64,000 bases of DNA. Source: Frateuria aurantia DSM 6220. GTDB lineage: Bacteria; Pseudomonadota; Gammaproteobacteria; Xanthomonadales; Rhodanobacteraceae. Shown here piece after piece: positions 18,652-26,293 of the stretch. The first letter of the stretch is position 1. Each line of letters begins with the position of its first letter. The stretch is from assembly GCF_000242255.2 (NCBI RefSeq), contig NC_017033.1, forward strand, positions 2,677,110-2,741,109. Direction: 5' to 3'. Under the pieces are notes generated by a model. The model was not told the origin of the DNA. It made no database searches and saw only the letters and a list, made by a program, of their open reading frames with translations. The translations under genes and the position numbers were made by a program.

Positions 18652-19926
18652 TCAGCTGACTTTCTTTGCAGCAGAAGTGTTGCATTGCACGCAAAGACAA
18701 CGCCCGTTCTTCAGACTAGTCACTCCACCATGAGACCATTGAATTTGATGGTCTGCATGCATCTCATCCAGCTCAACTTCTATGCCGCACATCGCGCACT
18801 TTTTCCCCCCAAGAATCCAGATCGCCAGGCGCTCCTCATCAGTAAATGCCCGCTTGGTATCCTTCAATTGAACATCGGGGTACTCAAGAAGAAAGTATCG
18901 AACCAGGGTTGCGGTGCGCTCCCTGAGACTATTCAGATCATTGGTTCCTTGCTGCATTAGACGCCCGAACTCGATCAGCGCGTTATCCCGCTGTTCCTCG
19001 GCTTTATCTAAGTTGCTCAAGCGGTCAGCTTGAAATTTTTCCAAGAAGGACCGAATTTTCGTGTAGAGTGCCGGATCAGCGTACTCGGCCAACACCTTTT
19101 TTACAAAGATGTAGTACAGCGGCGGGTATGCCTGCTTGGATAGCAGAGGATCTGCTTTCTTGAAGACTCGCCTCATCGCAGACAGCTGATCCGAGACGCG
19201 CTTAAGCAACCCGTCCCTCGCAGCAGCTGACATGTTCCTGCTCTTAGAAACCATTTCATCCAAGAACTTCTTCTTAAGGTCGGCGAACATTCCGCTGCCC
19301 GCCTGACTCGCCTCTTCAAGGCGAAGAACCTTTGCCGCAATCTCAAGATGCTGGAAACGGGAGTTCTTAATTTTAAGGTTCTCTGAGAACCACTTATCTT
19401 TCGCAACCTCGCGTATGAGCTTCGACATCTCGCCGCCCATGGCATTTCGCTTTTCTGCCGCGTTTAGCGGCTCTCCGTTATTCAATCGAGAAAAAAGCTC
19501 CTCGATGTCGTCATCGCCCGCATTCTGGATTAGAACAACCGACAGGGATGTTCCCTTGAACTCCTCCCGCCAATATTCCGACATGTCAGTAAACTTAGAT
19601 CCGCCAGCAGGCGCGTCTTGACCAGTGCGAGCCTCAATTAGCGCGAAATCATCCGCAAGTTTGAGCATCCCCTGCATGAACTCAAATATCGCGTGCAGCC
19701 GTTGCTTCCCATCTACTACCGCGAACTCATGAAGCCCATTGGAGCCTCGCAGGTCGTGAAAGTACAGCTTGGGTACGTCGAAGCGATTCAGAATCGAGTC
19801 GATAAAGAGCTGCTGCTTATCTTTAGACCATACTGCCGACTCACGCTGATACTCGGGGCTTTCGTTGATCGCGTTTCTCGTTATCCAGAGTTTTGAGATA
19901 GGAAACTGTTGGTCGATGCAGTGCAT
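18652..19926 (-). CDS. DUF262 protein with C-terminal HNH nuclease domain (GmrSD/ParB-like)
   Basis: A 424-residue protein. The N-terminal DUF262 (ParB/sulfiredoxin-like) domain has PEYQRESAVWS at 24-34 and the family's VVDGKQRLHAIFEF at 70-83. The middle (about 160-370) is helical and charged. The C-terminal 50 residues are an HNH zinc finger: CAMC (377-380), ADHQIQWSHGG (391-401) and a closing CVQC. DUF262 is the NTPase-like half of GmrSD-type modification-dependent restriction, and HNH cuts DNA, so an anti-phage or anti-plasmid role is likely but inferred. G+C is visibly lower than in the neighbours, and the gene sits beside an IS and tandem tRNA-Leu genes, all signs of transfer. No partner methylase or second subunit is adjacent. 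Confidence 0.85.
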   Translation of the reverse strand: MHCIDQQFPISKLWITRNAINESPEYQRESAVWSKDKQQLFIDSILNRFDVPKLYFHDLRGSNGLHEFAVVDGKQRLHAIFEFMQGMLKLADDFALIEARTGQDAPAGGSKFTDMSEYWREEFKGTSLSVVLIQNAGDDDIEELFSRLNNGEPLNAAEKRNAMGGEMSKLIREVAKDKWFSENLKIKNSRFQHLEIAAKVLRLEEASQAGSGMFADLKKKFLDEMVSKSRNMSAAARDGLLKRVSDQLSAMRRVFKKADPLLSKQAYPPLYYIFVKKVLAEYADPALYTKIRSFLEKFQADRLSNLDKAEEQRDNALIEFGRLMQQGTNDLNSLRERTATLVRYFLLEYPDVQLKDTKRAFTDEERLAIWILGGKKCAMCGIEVELDEMHADHQIQWSHGGVTSLKNGRCLCVQCNTSAAKKVS

Positions 19927-20202
19927 GTGTCTCGTCCTTAGAGCGCGAATTTTCAGATGAAGATAACAGAAGACCTGGCCGCTTCGACGACCGGCCGCAA
20001 CTAGTTAATGCTGAAAGTCCAGTCCGCACGGACCTACTTTCGCATCAAAGACTTCCAAGCCGCGTCAATCCTCGACGATTCTGGCGAATCTCGTCCGGAC
20101 CTTTCGCCCGGAAGAATGGTCGATGGGCGGCCTCGCTTCCGCACTTCTTGCCCGTGCGGAAGCGCAGTAATCATCACCTGCGCCCCGCCTTCTGCAGCCC
20201 AC
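19927..20202. other. Non-coding gap between the DUF262 gene and the FKBP terminator
   Basis: About 276 bases with no supportable gene. It must contain the promoter of the DUF262 gene. G+C rises back to the genome norm near 20,070, which I take as the right edge of the accessory patch. No copy of the tRNA-Leu 3' end is seen here. Confidence 0.5.
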
Positions 20203-20235
20203 AAAAAAAGGCGAAGACCTCAGTCTTCGCCTTTT
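20203..20235 (-). terminator. Terminator of the FKBP gene
   Basis: A 13-bp stem AAAAGGCGAAGAC/GTCTTCGCCTTTT with a 4-base loop; on the minus strand it is followed by a run of seven T. It lies about 63 bases beyond the FKBP stop codon. Confidence 0.9.
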
Positions 20236-20297
20236 CTCGATCCATCCGCCCGCGACCCTGAGGACGGAGGCGGATCGACATCCGCGAGGGCTGACGA

Positions 20298-21077
20298 TTA
20301 CTCGCCGGCACCACCCGGTGCCTGGCCGCCAGCCGCGCCGCCAGCCGGGGTCGGACCGGTCTTGACCAAGGTCACATCGAAGACCAGGGTCGCATTGGGC
20401 TGCATCGGCGGCTGCGGACGCGCGCCATAGGCGAGGCTGGCCGGGATGAAGAACTTGTAATGGCCACCGGTCTGCATCAGCTGCAGGCCTTCGCGGAAAC
20501 CCGGAATGACATTGGCCAGCGGAATCGAAGCCGGGCCATTGCCGTGGTGAGCGGAGTCGTCAAACACCTGGCCATCAAGGAAAGAGCCCTTGTAGTTCAC
20601 CTGGACAGTGTCATTCGGGCCCGGGCGCGGACCGGTACCCGGAGTGATCACCTGGTACTGCAGACCCGAAGCGGTCACCTTGACGCCGGGGGCGCTCTTG
20701 TTCTTCGCCAGGAAGGCCGTGCCTTCAGCCTGGTTCTTGGCACCCAGACGTGCCATTTCAGCTTCGAACTTGGTACGCAGCTGATTCTGGAAAGCCTCAC
20801 CCACCTTCTGGGCTTCGGCATCGGTCATGGTCGGCTTCTGGCCAGCCAGAGCGGCCTGCAGGGCACGAGCCACGATCGCCGGATCAATCTCTTCACGAAC
20901 CAGCGGCGGCAACTGGCCGGCCAGCTGCCAGCCGACCAGATAGCTGGCCTTGGCCTTGTCGACAACGGGAGCTGCGGCGGTCGAGCCTGAGCTCTTCTGG
21001 GCCATCGCACCCGCGCTCACCCCCATGGCTACGGCCAAGGCGACCGCCGTCAGTGTGGGACGCAGAAAATACTTCAT
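20298..21077 (-). CDS. FKBP-type peptidyl-prolyl cis-trans isomerase (FkpA/Mip-like), exported
   Basis: A 259-residue protein. The ATG at 21077 is preceded by GGGAGT and gives a signal peptide ending AGAMAQ near residue 27; the open frame upstream is not coding. Residues 35-125 form the helical FKBP_N dimerisation domain (KASYLVGWQLAGQLP, IVARALQAALAGQKPTM). Residues about 145-240 form the FKBP domain (GLQYQVITPGTG, DTVQVNYKGSFLDGQVFDDS, VIPGFREGLQLMQTGGHYKF, LAYG). It catalyses proline isomerisation and acts as a periplasmic chaperone. The C-terminus is a short Pro/Gly-rich tail. Confidence 0.95.
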   Translation of the reverse strand: MKYFLRPTLTAVALAVAMGVSAGAMAQKSSGSTAAAPVVDKAKASYLVGWQLAGQLPPLVREEIDPAIVARALQAALAGQKPTMTDAEAQKVGEAFQNQLRTKFEAEMARLGAKNQAEGTAFLAKNKSAPGVKVTASGLQYQVITPGTGPRPGPNDTVQVNYKGSFLDGQVFDDSAHHGNGPASIPLANVIPGFREGLQLMQTGGHYKFFIPASLAYGARPQPPMQPNATLVFDVTLVKTGPTPAGGAAGGQAPGGAGE

Positions 21078-21270
21078 TCGAAACTCCCTCGATTTGGTTT
21101 TTCGTACAGGCTGGACACGCCTCCGCAATCGGAGGCAGGCCTTGCATTGTGCGGTGCTTGCAGTCACTTGGCAACGCCACGTGTCATGGGACAGAAAATC
21201 AGTGACAAGGTTCATTCCAGACCGACGGATACAGGGGATGTTCACGGGAAGCACGACACTGCCCGCCAAC

Positions 21271-23022
21271 TCAGGAGTCTCCACGACTCAGCACGTCCAG
21301 CAAGGCCGCCTGAAAGCGTGCATGCACCTTCACCAGCACATGCCACAACAGCCAGGTCAGTACCCCACCCGCCAGCAGCAGCACCCATACCACCTGCCGT
21401 GGCGGCAGGATGGTCGAAGCCAGAGCGGTCACCAGCAATGCCAGCACGCACATCACGCCCAAAGGAATCAGTCGCGCCAAGGCATTGCGGATATGCAGGT
21501 TGTATTCCCCACCCACGGCCACCGGCACCGCGAGCTCGGCGAGCAACATGCCCAGCGCCATTGCCTTGCGATACACGGCTACAAGCATCGGCAGAGACAG
21601 CACGGCAGCCACCGACCAGGCCACGCTGCGGCGCGCTCCGGGATGCTGCGACAGCATCGCGACATGAAAGAATCCGTGGCGATAAGCAAAGGCCGTCACC
21701 AGAAACAAGGCCGCCACCAGGGCGGTATTGATCACGATATGCCAGACCAGGCGGCGGATCATCGCCATCACCAGCGCGCTCTGCCCCCGCAGGGAGAGAT
21801 TGCCGATCCAGCGGGTATAGGCCACCAGCACGCCACGCAGCCAGTCCGGCAGGCAGCGTGTCATCGCCGTGGCCACGGGATCGGAGGCGCGGATCAGATA
21901 CGGAGTGAGCAAGGTGGTCAACGCCGATACCGCCACCGCCACCGGATACAGGAAGTCCGACGTCACATGCAGACTCAAGCCCAGGGAGGCGATGATGAAG
22001 GAAAATTCCCCGATCTGGGCCAGTCCCGCACCGATCCGCACCGAAGTTCGACCATCCGTACCGGCCAGATAGCTGCCCAGTGCGCAGGTGACCACCTTGC
22101 CGACCACCACCGCCAGGGTGATCACCAGCACCGGCACCGCGTAATGCCACAGCTGCCGGGGATTGATCAGCATGCCGATGGCTACGAAGAACATCGCGCT
22201 GAACATGTCCCGCAAAGGCATGATCACCCGCTCGACCCGAGGCAGGCTGCGCGCCTCTGCCACCAACGCCCCCATCATGAAGGCGCCCAGTGCCACGCTG
22301 TACCCCATTCGCGACACCAGCAGGCAGAAGCCGAAAAGCAGTCCCAGCACCGCCACCAGCAATACTTCGTCGCGCCCGCCCTGGGCCACATAGTCGACCA
22401 CCTTGGGAACCAGCAGCAGCCCGCCAATCAGCGAGCCGGCAATAAACAGACCCAGCTTGCCCAGCACCGCCAGAGCAGGCAGCGGCTGCAGACCACCGGT
22501 CTTGGCGATACCGGTCAGCAAGGCCAGCAATACCACCGCCAGAATGTCTTCCACAATCAATACGCCGAACACCAGTTGCGCGAAGCGCTCGCGCTTCAGG
22601 CCCAGCTCGTCCAGCGCCGAGGTGATGATCGCCGTGGAGGAAATCGACATCATCGCACCCAGGAACAGCGAATCCATGGTCGTCCACTGGAAACGGCGCC
22701 CCACTTCGTAACCTATCCACAGCATCAGGATGATTTCGCAACTGGCCACCACCAAGGCAACCATGCCCACCTTGCGCAACTTGCGCAGACTGAACTCCAG
22801 GCCCAGAGCGAACAGCAACAGGATCATCCCCAGGGTGGACAGCGTCTTGATGGTCGACTCGTCGTGGATCAACAAGGCCGGCAAGGCATGCGGGCCGACC
22901 AGCACGCCGGCGATGATATAGCCCAGCACGACCGGCTGCCCCAGTCGCTGGAACAGTACCGAGGTCACCCCCGCCACCAGCATCACCGTCGCCAGATCCT
23001 GCAGGAAATGCATTTCGTGCAT
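21271..23022 (-). CDS. KefB/RosB-like cation:proton antiporter without a TrkA-N/RCK domain
   Basis: A 583-residue inner-membrane protein of the CPA2 monovalent cation:proton antiporter family. The first 390 residues show 11-13 hydrophobic spans with family motifs: LGYIIAGVLVGP near 33, LLLFALGLEFSLRKL near 75, SSTAIITSALDELG in the middle, FFVAIGMLINP near 245 and AQIGEFSFII near 340. The rest is unusual. KefB/KefC have a cytosolic Rossmann (TrkA-N) regulatory domain here, whereas this protein has further hydrophobic spans (about 430-575) and no GxGxxG. The usual nucleotide- or glutathione-sensing control would be absent. The ion (K+ or Na+) cannot be inferred. Confidence 0.88.
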   Translation of the reverse strand: MHEMHFLQDLATVMLVAGVTSVLFQRLGQPVVLGYIIAGVLVGPHALPALLIHDESTIKTLSTLGMILLLFALGLEFSLRKLRKVGMVALVVASCEIILMLWIGYEVGRRFQWTTMDSLFLGAMMSISSTAIITSALDELGLKRERFAQLVFGVLIVEDILAVVLLALLTGIAKTGGLQPLPALAVLGKLGLFIAGSLIGGLLLVPKVVDYVAQGGRDEVLLVAVLGLLFGFCLLVSRMGYSVALGAFMMGALVAEARSLPRVERVIMPLRDMFSAMFFVAIGMLINPRQLWHYAVPVLVITLAVVVGKVVTCALGSYLAGTDGRTSVRIGAGLAQIGEFSFIIASLGLSLHVTSDFLYPVAVAVSALTTLLTPYLIRASDPVATAMTRCLPDWLRGVLVAYTRWIGNLSLRGQSALVMAMIRRLVWHIVINTALVAALFLVTAFAYRHGFFHVAMLSQHPGARRSVAWSVAAVLSLPMLVAVYRKAMALGMLLAELAVPVAVGGEYNLHIRNALARLIPLGVMCVLALLVTALASTILPPRQVVWVLLLAGGVLTWLLWHVLVKVHARFQAALLDVLSRGDS

Positions 23023-23107
23023 GGTGTCTCCGTTTGTCCGCGATGACCCAGCCTACCCCGATGCAGTGGGCCTGCGCTCGGGAATCGAAAAAAAATATTA
23101 AAAATGC

Positions 23108-23136
23108 TTGACGGCGCCGGGTATCGGCCCTATTCT
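23108..23136 (+). promoter_or_regulatory. Sigma-70 promoter of the tRNA-Ala/Glu/Asp cluster
   Basis: TTGACG at 23108-23113 and TATTCT at 23131-23136, 17 bases apart, end 17 bases before the first tRNA-Ala. It is preceded by an A/T-rich tract (about 23086-23104) that could serve as an UP element. Confidence 0.8.
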
Positions 23137-23153
23137 TTGCCGCTTCCAGCCGA

Positions 23154-23229
23154 GGGGCCATAGCTCAGCTGGGAGAGCGCCTGCATGGCATGCAGGAGGT
23201 CGGCGGTTCGATCCCGCCTGGCTCCACCA
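23154..23229 (+). tRNA. tRNA-Ala (GGC), cassette 1
   Basis: 76 bases; acceptor GGGGCCA/TGGCTCC, anticodon stem CCTGC/GCAGG around ATGGCAT (GGC), T-loop TTCGATC, encoded CCA. Confidence 0.97.
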
Positions 23230-23245
23230 CGCTGTACAACTTGAT

Positions 23246-23321
23246 GTCCCCATCGTCTAGAGGCCTAGGACACCACCCTTTCACGGTGGCGACCGGGGTT
23301 CGAATCCCCGTGGGGACGCCA
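23246..23321 (+). tRNA. tRNA-Glu (TTC), cassette 1
   Basis: 76 bases; acceptor GTCCCCA/TGGGGAC, anticodon stem CCACC/GGTGG around CTTTCAC (TTC), T-loop TTCGAAT, encoded CCA. Confidence 0.97.
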
Positions 23322-23382
23322 ATTCGAGAGAATTGACTGTACAAGTTTGGTTTTTCGGTTTTTGGAAGTGTTTTGCAAGTGC

Positions 23383-23459
23383 GGAGCGGTAGTTCAGCTG
23401 GTTAGAATGCTGGCCTGTCACGCCGGAGGTCGCGGGTTCAAGTCCCGTCCGCTCCGCCA
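23383..23459 (+). tRNA. tRNA-Asp (GTC), cassette 1
   Basis: 77 bases; acceptor GGAGCGG/CCGCTCC, anticodon loop CTGTCAC (GTC), T-loop TTCAAGT, encoded CCA. Confidence 0.97.
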
Positions 23460-23500
23460 TTAAGTTTTCTCTGGAAGAGCCAGTTGACCGGTTTTTCTAA

Positions 23501-23576
23501 GGGGCCATAGCTCAGCTGGGAGAGCGCCTGCATGGCATGCAGGAGGTCGGCGGTTCGATCCCGCCTGGCTCCACCA
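23501..23576 (+). tRNA. tRNA-Ala (GGC), cassette 2
   Basis: Identical in sequence to the tRNA-Ala at 23154, including the GGC anticodon loop and CCA end. Confidence 0.97.
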
Positions 23577-23585
23577 CTACAATCT

Positions 23586-23661
23586 GTCCCCATCGTCTAG
23601 AGGCCTAGGACACCACCCTTTCACGGTGGCGACCGGGGTTCGAATCCCCGTGGGGACGCCA
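23586..23661 (+). tRNA. tRNA-Glu (TTC), cassette 2
   Basis: Identical to the tRNA-Glu at 23246; only 9 bases separate it from the preceding tRNA-Ala, so processing from one precursor is expected. Confidence 0.97.
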
Positions 23662-23710
23662 TTCAAGGATGATGGCGTGATTGTGGTTGCTTGGCAGGAT
23701 GTCACAACTT

Positions 23711-23787
23711 GGAGCGGTAGTTCAGCTGGTTAGAATGCTGGCCTGTCACGCCGGAGGTCGCGGGTTCAAGTCCCGTCCGCTCCGCCA
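23711..23787 (+). tRNA. tRNA-Asp (GTC), cassette 2
   Basis: Identical to the tRNA-Asp at 23383; the spacer before it nearly matches that of cassette 3. Confidence 0.97.
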
Positions 23788-23825
23788 TTTTTCTTGAAAA
23801 GAGCCAGAGCATCGGTTTTTTTTTC

Positions 23826-23901
23826 GGGGCCATAGCTCAGCTGGGAGAGCGCCTGCATGGCATGCAGGAGGTCGGCGGTTCGATCCCGCCTGGCTCCACC
23901 A
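23826..23901 (+). tRNA. tRNA-Ala (GGC), cassette 3
   Basis: Identical to the other two tRNA-Ala genes; preceded by a T-rich spacer like that before cassette 2. Confidence 0.97.
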
Positions 23902-23912
23902 ATTTACAATCC

Positions 23913-23988
23913 GTCCCCATCGTCTAGAGGCCTAGGACACCACCCTTTCACGGTGGCGACCGGGGTTCGAATCCCCGTGGGGACGCCA
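23913..23988 (+). tRNA. tRNA-Glu (TTC), cassette 3
   Basis: Identical to the other two tRNA-Glu(TTC) genes; 11 bases after tRNA-Ala. Confidence 0.97.
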
Positions 23989-24038
23989 TTCATGGATGAT
24001 GGCGTGATTGTGGATTGCCTGGCAGGATGCCACAACCT

Positions 24039-24115
24039 GGAGCGGTAGTTCAGCTGGTTAGAATGCTGGCCTGTCACGCCGGAGGTCGCGGGTTCAAGTC
24101 CCGTCCGCTCCGCCA
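24039..24115 (+). tRNA. tRNA-Asp (GTC), cassette 3
   Basis: Identical to the other two tRNA-Asp genes; it closes the cluster just before the terminator. Confidence 0.97.
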
Positions 24116-24121
24116 TTGTTT

Positions 24122-24152
24122 CGAAAGCCCGCCTTGTGCGGGCTTTCTTTTT
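24122..24152 (+). terminator. Terminator of the tRNA cluster
   Basis: A 10-bp stem GAAAGCCCGC/GCGGGCTTTC with a 5-base loop, followed by a T-run, sits a few bases after the last tRNA-Asp. Confidence 0.9.
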
Positions 24153-24865
24153 TCCTGCAGCCAGCCTTGATCATCAGTGACAGCCCACAACGGATGCATT
24201 CCTGTGCCGGTCAGTGACCTGCCGGTACCACCATGCCAGCGGCCTGAGCAGAGGAAGCGCGCCACACAGCCATCTTGACAAGCCCTCGTTTCCGGTGAAA
24301 GCTGAATGCGTATATGGAACAACGTTTCATATACGTAACGTGACAACTGACCCCGGGGGGGAGTCATGGTCACCAATACCGAAAGCGGACCCTGTCCCGA
24401 CCATCACACCGCTGCGCACCGACGACGATGGCCTGGCTCGGCATCGCGTCCGCCGGACGCCTGCTGCCCGACCGGATGCGGGCCGGGAAGATCCATGGCA
24501 GGCCAGACCCCCGATACCCGATCGCGCCGGCCACGAGCACCGCGCCAGCGCTTCGCCCGACACCCAGCGGGCAGCCATCCCGGGCCTCTCAGCTTCCAAC
24601 CGGAAGATTGGCGTCCGACGTCAGGCCTGCGCCCCGGCATCATCGACAAACCGCCATGGCCAGTGACCAGCCGGCATCGGCCGGTCATCGCCGCACCACA
24701 TATCCTTCGACAGCCGCAAGCCGTTCGGCCGTCACTGCCACCGTCGAAGCAGGAAGCCTGGTCTTGCTTGAACCCCCCAGGCAGCCGGCCCGGCACCTCC
24801 GCCAGGTCTCCGTTACTGCGGAGCTGTCTGCCAGGACGACAGGACGCCCCGGGAGGGAAGCCGAC
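24153..24865. other. 713-bp stretch without a supportable gene
   Basis: Several frames are open here on both strands, but none has protein-like composition: they are dominated by Pro, Arg, Ser and His, as expected of random G+C-rich sequence. The one distinct structure is the AT-rich palindrome at 24309-24335. The promoter of the gene at 24866 should lie at its right end. Confidence 0.6.
24309..24335. promoter_or_regulatory. 27-bp near-perfect palindrome, possible operator
   Basis: CGTATATGGAAC, a 3-base centre AAC, then GTTTCATATACG: 11 of 12 arm positions pair. It is AT-rich inside a G+C-rich non-coding stretch. It looks like a dimeric repressor site, but no regulator gene is adjacent, and it lies about 530 bases before the next gene. 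Confidence 0.35.
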
Positions 24866-25762
24866 ATGGACAAGCTGACATGGCGTGCAGGCAGGCTGGG
24901 TGGTGGATTGATCCTGCTTGGCTGCGCCCTGCCGACAGGCACCATCCAGGCCGCCCAGCGTGGCAGCGTCAACGAGTATCCGCTGGGCATCACCATGGGC
25001 ATGCCGACAGCCACCCTGCCGCCGGCCGGACTGTATCTGATCATCAAACCCACCTTGTCCGCTGGCGACTCGGTGGACAGGTCGGGAATCAGGACCGGCA
25101 CTCGCATCTCCAGCTGGGCGGCCAACGGCCAGTTGCAATGGGTCCATGCCCATCGCCTGCTGGGCGCGCGCTGGGCCAGCTATATCCGCAGCGTCGGCGT
25201 GGTCGATGTGCAGATCCGGCTGCCCGACCGGCAGGTTCTGCATGGACATGGCATGCCCGATGTCGAAGTCCAGCCAGCCTCGTTGAGCTGGCAGCTGAGC
25301 CAGCATGTCTATCTCCAGGCCGGCGTCGGCTTCTATGCGCCCACCGGAAAAACCAGCGGCGATCCATCCATCGGCCAGGATCACTGGACGCTGGAGCATG
25401 ATTTTTCCATCGGCTATATCGACCGGGACTGGACCTTGGTGGCGCATACGGTATTCAATTTCAACAGCACCGAGACCGCCACCCGTTACCGCAACGGCAG
25501 CACGGCCACCATCGACTACACCGCTTTCCGCAAATCGCACGGGCTGGCCTATGGCCTCGTCGGCTATTACCACGCCCAGTTCAGCAGGGATCACGGTCCG
25601 CAAGCTTTGAACGCCGGCCGCCCCAAGGCCTTCAGCCTGGGACCTGGCATGACGGTTCGCCATCAGCGCTTCAGCTTCGGATTGACCCTGACCCGGGAGT
25701 TGTTCACCCGCAATCTGGCGCGCAAGACCATGCTGCTGGCCAATATCTCCTGCCGCCTGTGA
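24866..25762 (+). CDS. Outer-membrane channel-like protein (phenol MetA_deg/SphA transporter family)
   Basis: A 298-residue protein from the ATG at 24866, behind a strong GGGAGGGAAG. The signal peptide covers about 1-30 (ending TIQAAQ). The rest alternates polar and hydrophobic residues in beta strands, with PLGITMGMPTATLPPAGLYL at the start and YLQAGVGFYAPTGKTSGDPS near 150, a hallmark of the MetA-pathway phenol-degradation family of outer-membrane barrels. It ends in a short strand (LLANISCRL) and not in the usual terminal Phe. Members are thought to take up hydrophobic or aromatic compounds; the substrate is unknown here. The open frame further upstream is not coding. Confidence 0.75.
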   Translation: MDKLTWRAGRLGGGLILLGCALPTGTIQAAQRGSVNEYPLGITMGMPTATLPPAGLYLIIKPTLSAGDSVDRSGIRTGTRISSWAANGQLQWVHAHRLLGARWASYIRSVGVVDVQIRLPDRQVLHGHGMPDVEVQPASLSWQLSQHVYLQAGVGFYAPTGKTSGDPSIGQDHWTLEHDFSIGYIDRDWTLVAHTVFNFNSTETATRYRNGSTATIDYTAFRKSHGLAYGLVGYYHAQFSRDHGPQALNAGRPKAFSLGPGMTVRHQRFSFGLTLTRELFTRNLARKTMLLANISCRL

Positions 25763-25774
25763 GCGACAGCCGTG

Positions 25775-26242
25775 TCATCGGGCGGGATCGGCCACCAGAG
25801 TGCCGCTGGAGTGCCCTTGGCCGGCCAGATATTCCAGCCAGCGGGTCAGAAAACCGTTCATCCGCAGACGATGCTGCAACACCGTATGGGCCTGCGGAAA
25901 CGGGCCCAGCACCTGCCACAGATGACGCCCGGGGTGGCAATGCAAGGCCTCGGCCACATGGGCATCGCTGTACATCCGCAACTGGGCCGAGGGCGAAGGC
26001 CGCCCCGTGCTGGCATCGACGAAGGCATAGGTCAGCTCCAGCTCGATCATGTAGCGATGATGTCGCTGGATGGAAAGCGAAACATCCAGACCGTCATCCA
26101 CACTGGAAACATACAGGCCGGGCTCCAGCGTCTGGGGTGCGAACAGACGCACCAGACGGTGGTAGTTTTCGGCGTACAAGCCCATCAGAAAGCCGAAACG
26201 TCCCGGCAGCAGCGCTGCGCGTCGATCCAGTACCGCACTCAT
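25775..26242 (-). CDS. DUF1249 (YqiB-family) protein
   Basis: A 155-residue cytoplasmic protein matching the DUF1249 pattern: an N-terminal LMGLYAENYHRLVRLF, a central block VSSVDDGLDVSLSIQRHHRY followed by IELELTYAF, and the closing MRMY-like QLRMYSDAHVAEAL. No enzymatic motif is seen. E. coli YqiB is of unknown function and is usually linked to nudF/cpdA; here it lies convergent to the outer-membrane channel gene and 50 bases beyond ppsR, on the same strand as ppsR, so it may be read through from it. Confidence 0.85.
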   Translation of the reverse strand: MSAVLDRRAALLPGRFGFLMGLYAENYHRLVRLFAPQTLEPGLYVSSVDDGLDVSLSIQRHHRYMIELELTYAFVDASTGRPSPSAQLRMYSDAHVAEALHCHPGRHLWQVLGPFPQAHTVLQHRLRMNGFLTRWLEYLAGQGHSSGTLVADPAR

Positions 26243-26293
26243 CGTAATGCCTGATCCTCATGGTCGGCCCCGCCACCGAATCCCGTCCCCGTC

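Larger units (their letters stand above)
23154..24115 (+). repeat. Three tandem copies of a tRNA-Ala/tRNA-Glu/tRNA-Asp cassette
   Basis: The three-gene cassette repeats at 23154, 23501 and 23826. All tRNA bodies are identical between copies. The Glu-Asp spacers of cassettes 2 and 3 are almost identical (both contain GATGATGGCGTGATTGTGG), while that of cassette 1 is unrelated, so copies 2 and 3 come from the most recent duplication. Confidence 0.95.

Noticed and set aside
20950-23046. A 698-codon open frame opposite the antiporter gene
   Set aside because: Composition dominated by Gln, His and Arg, with no membrane or enzyme pattern; the minus-strand gene has clear family motifs.
23154-24115. 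Regular repeats and spacers as a CRISPR-like array
   Set aside because: The repeats are complete tRNA genes with cloverleaf pairing and encoded CCA.
24366-24878. A 170-codon frame with a good ribosome-binding site upstream of the outer-membrane channel gene
   Set aside because: Pro/Arg/Ser-rich random-like composition, no conserved block, and it overlaps the true start of the next gene.
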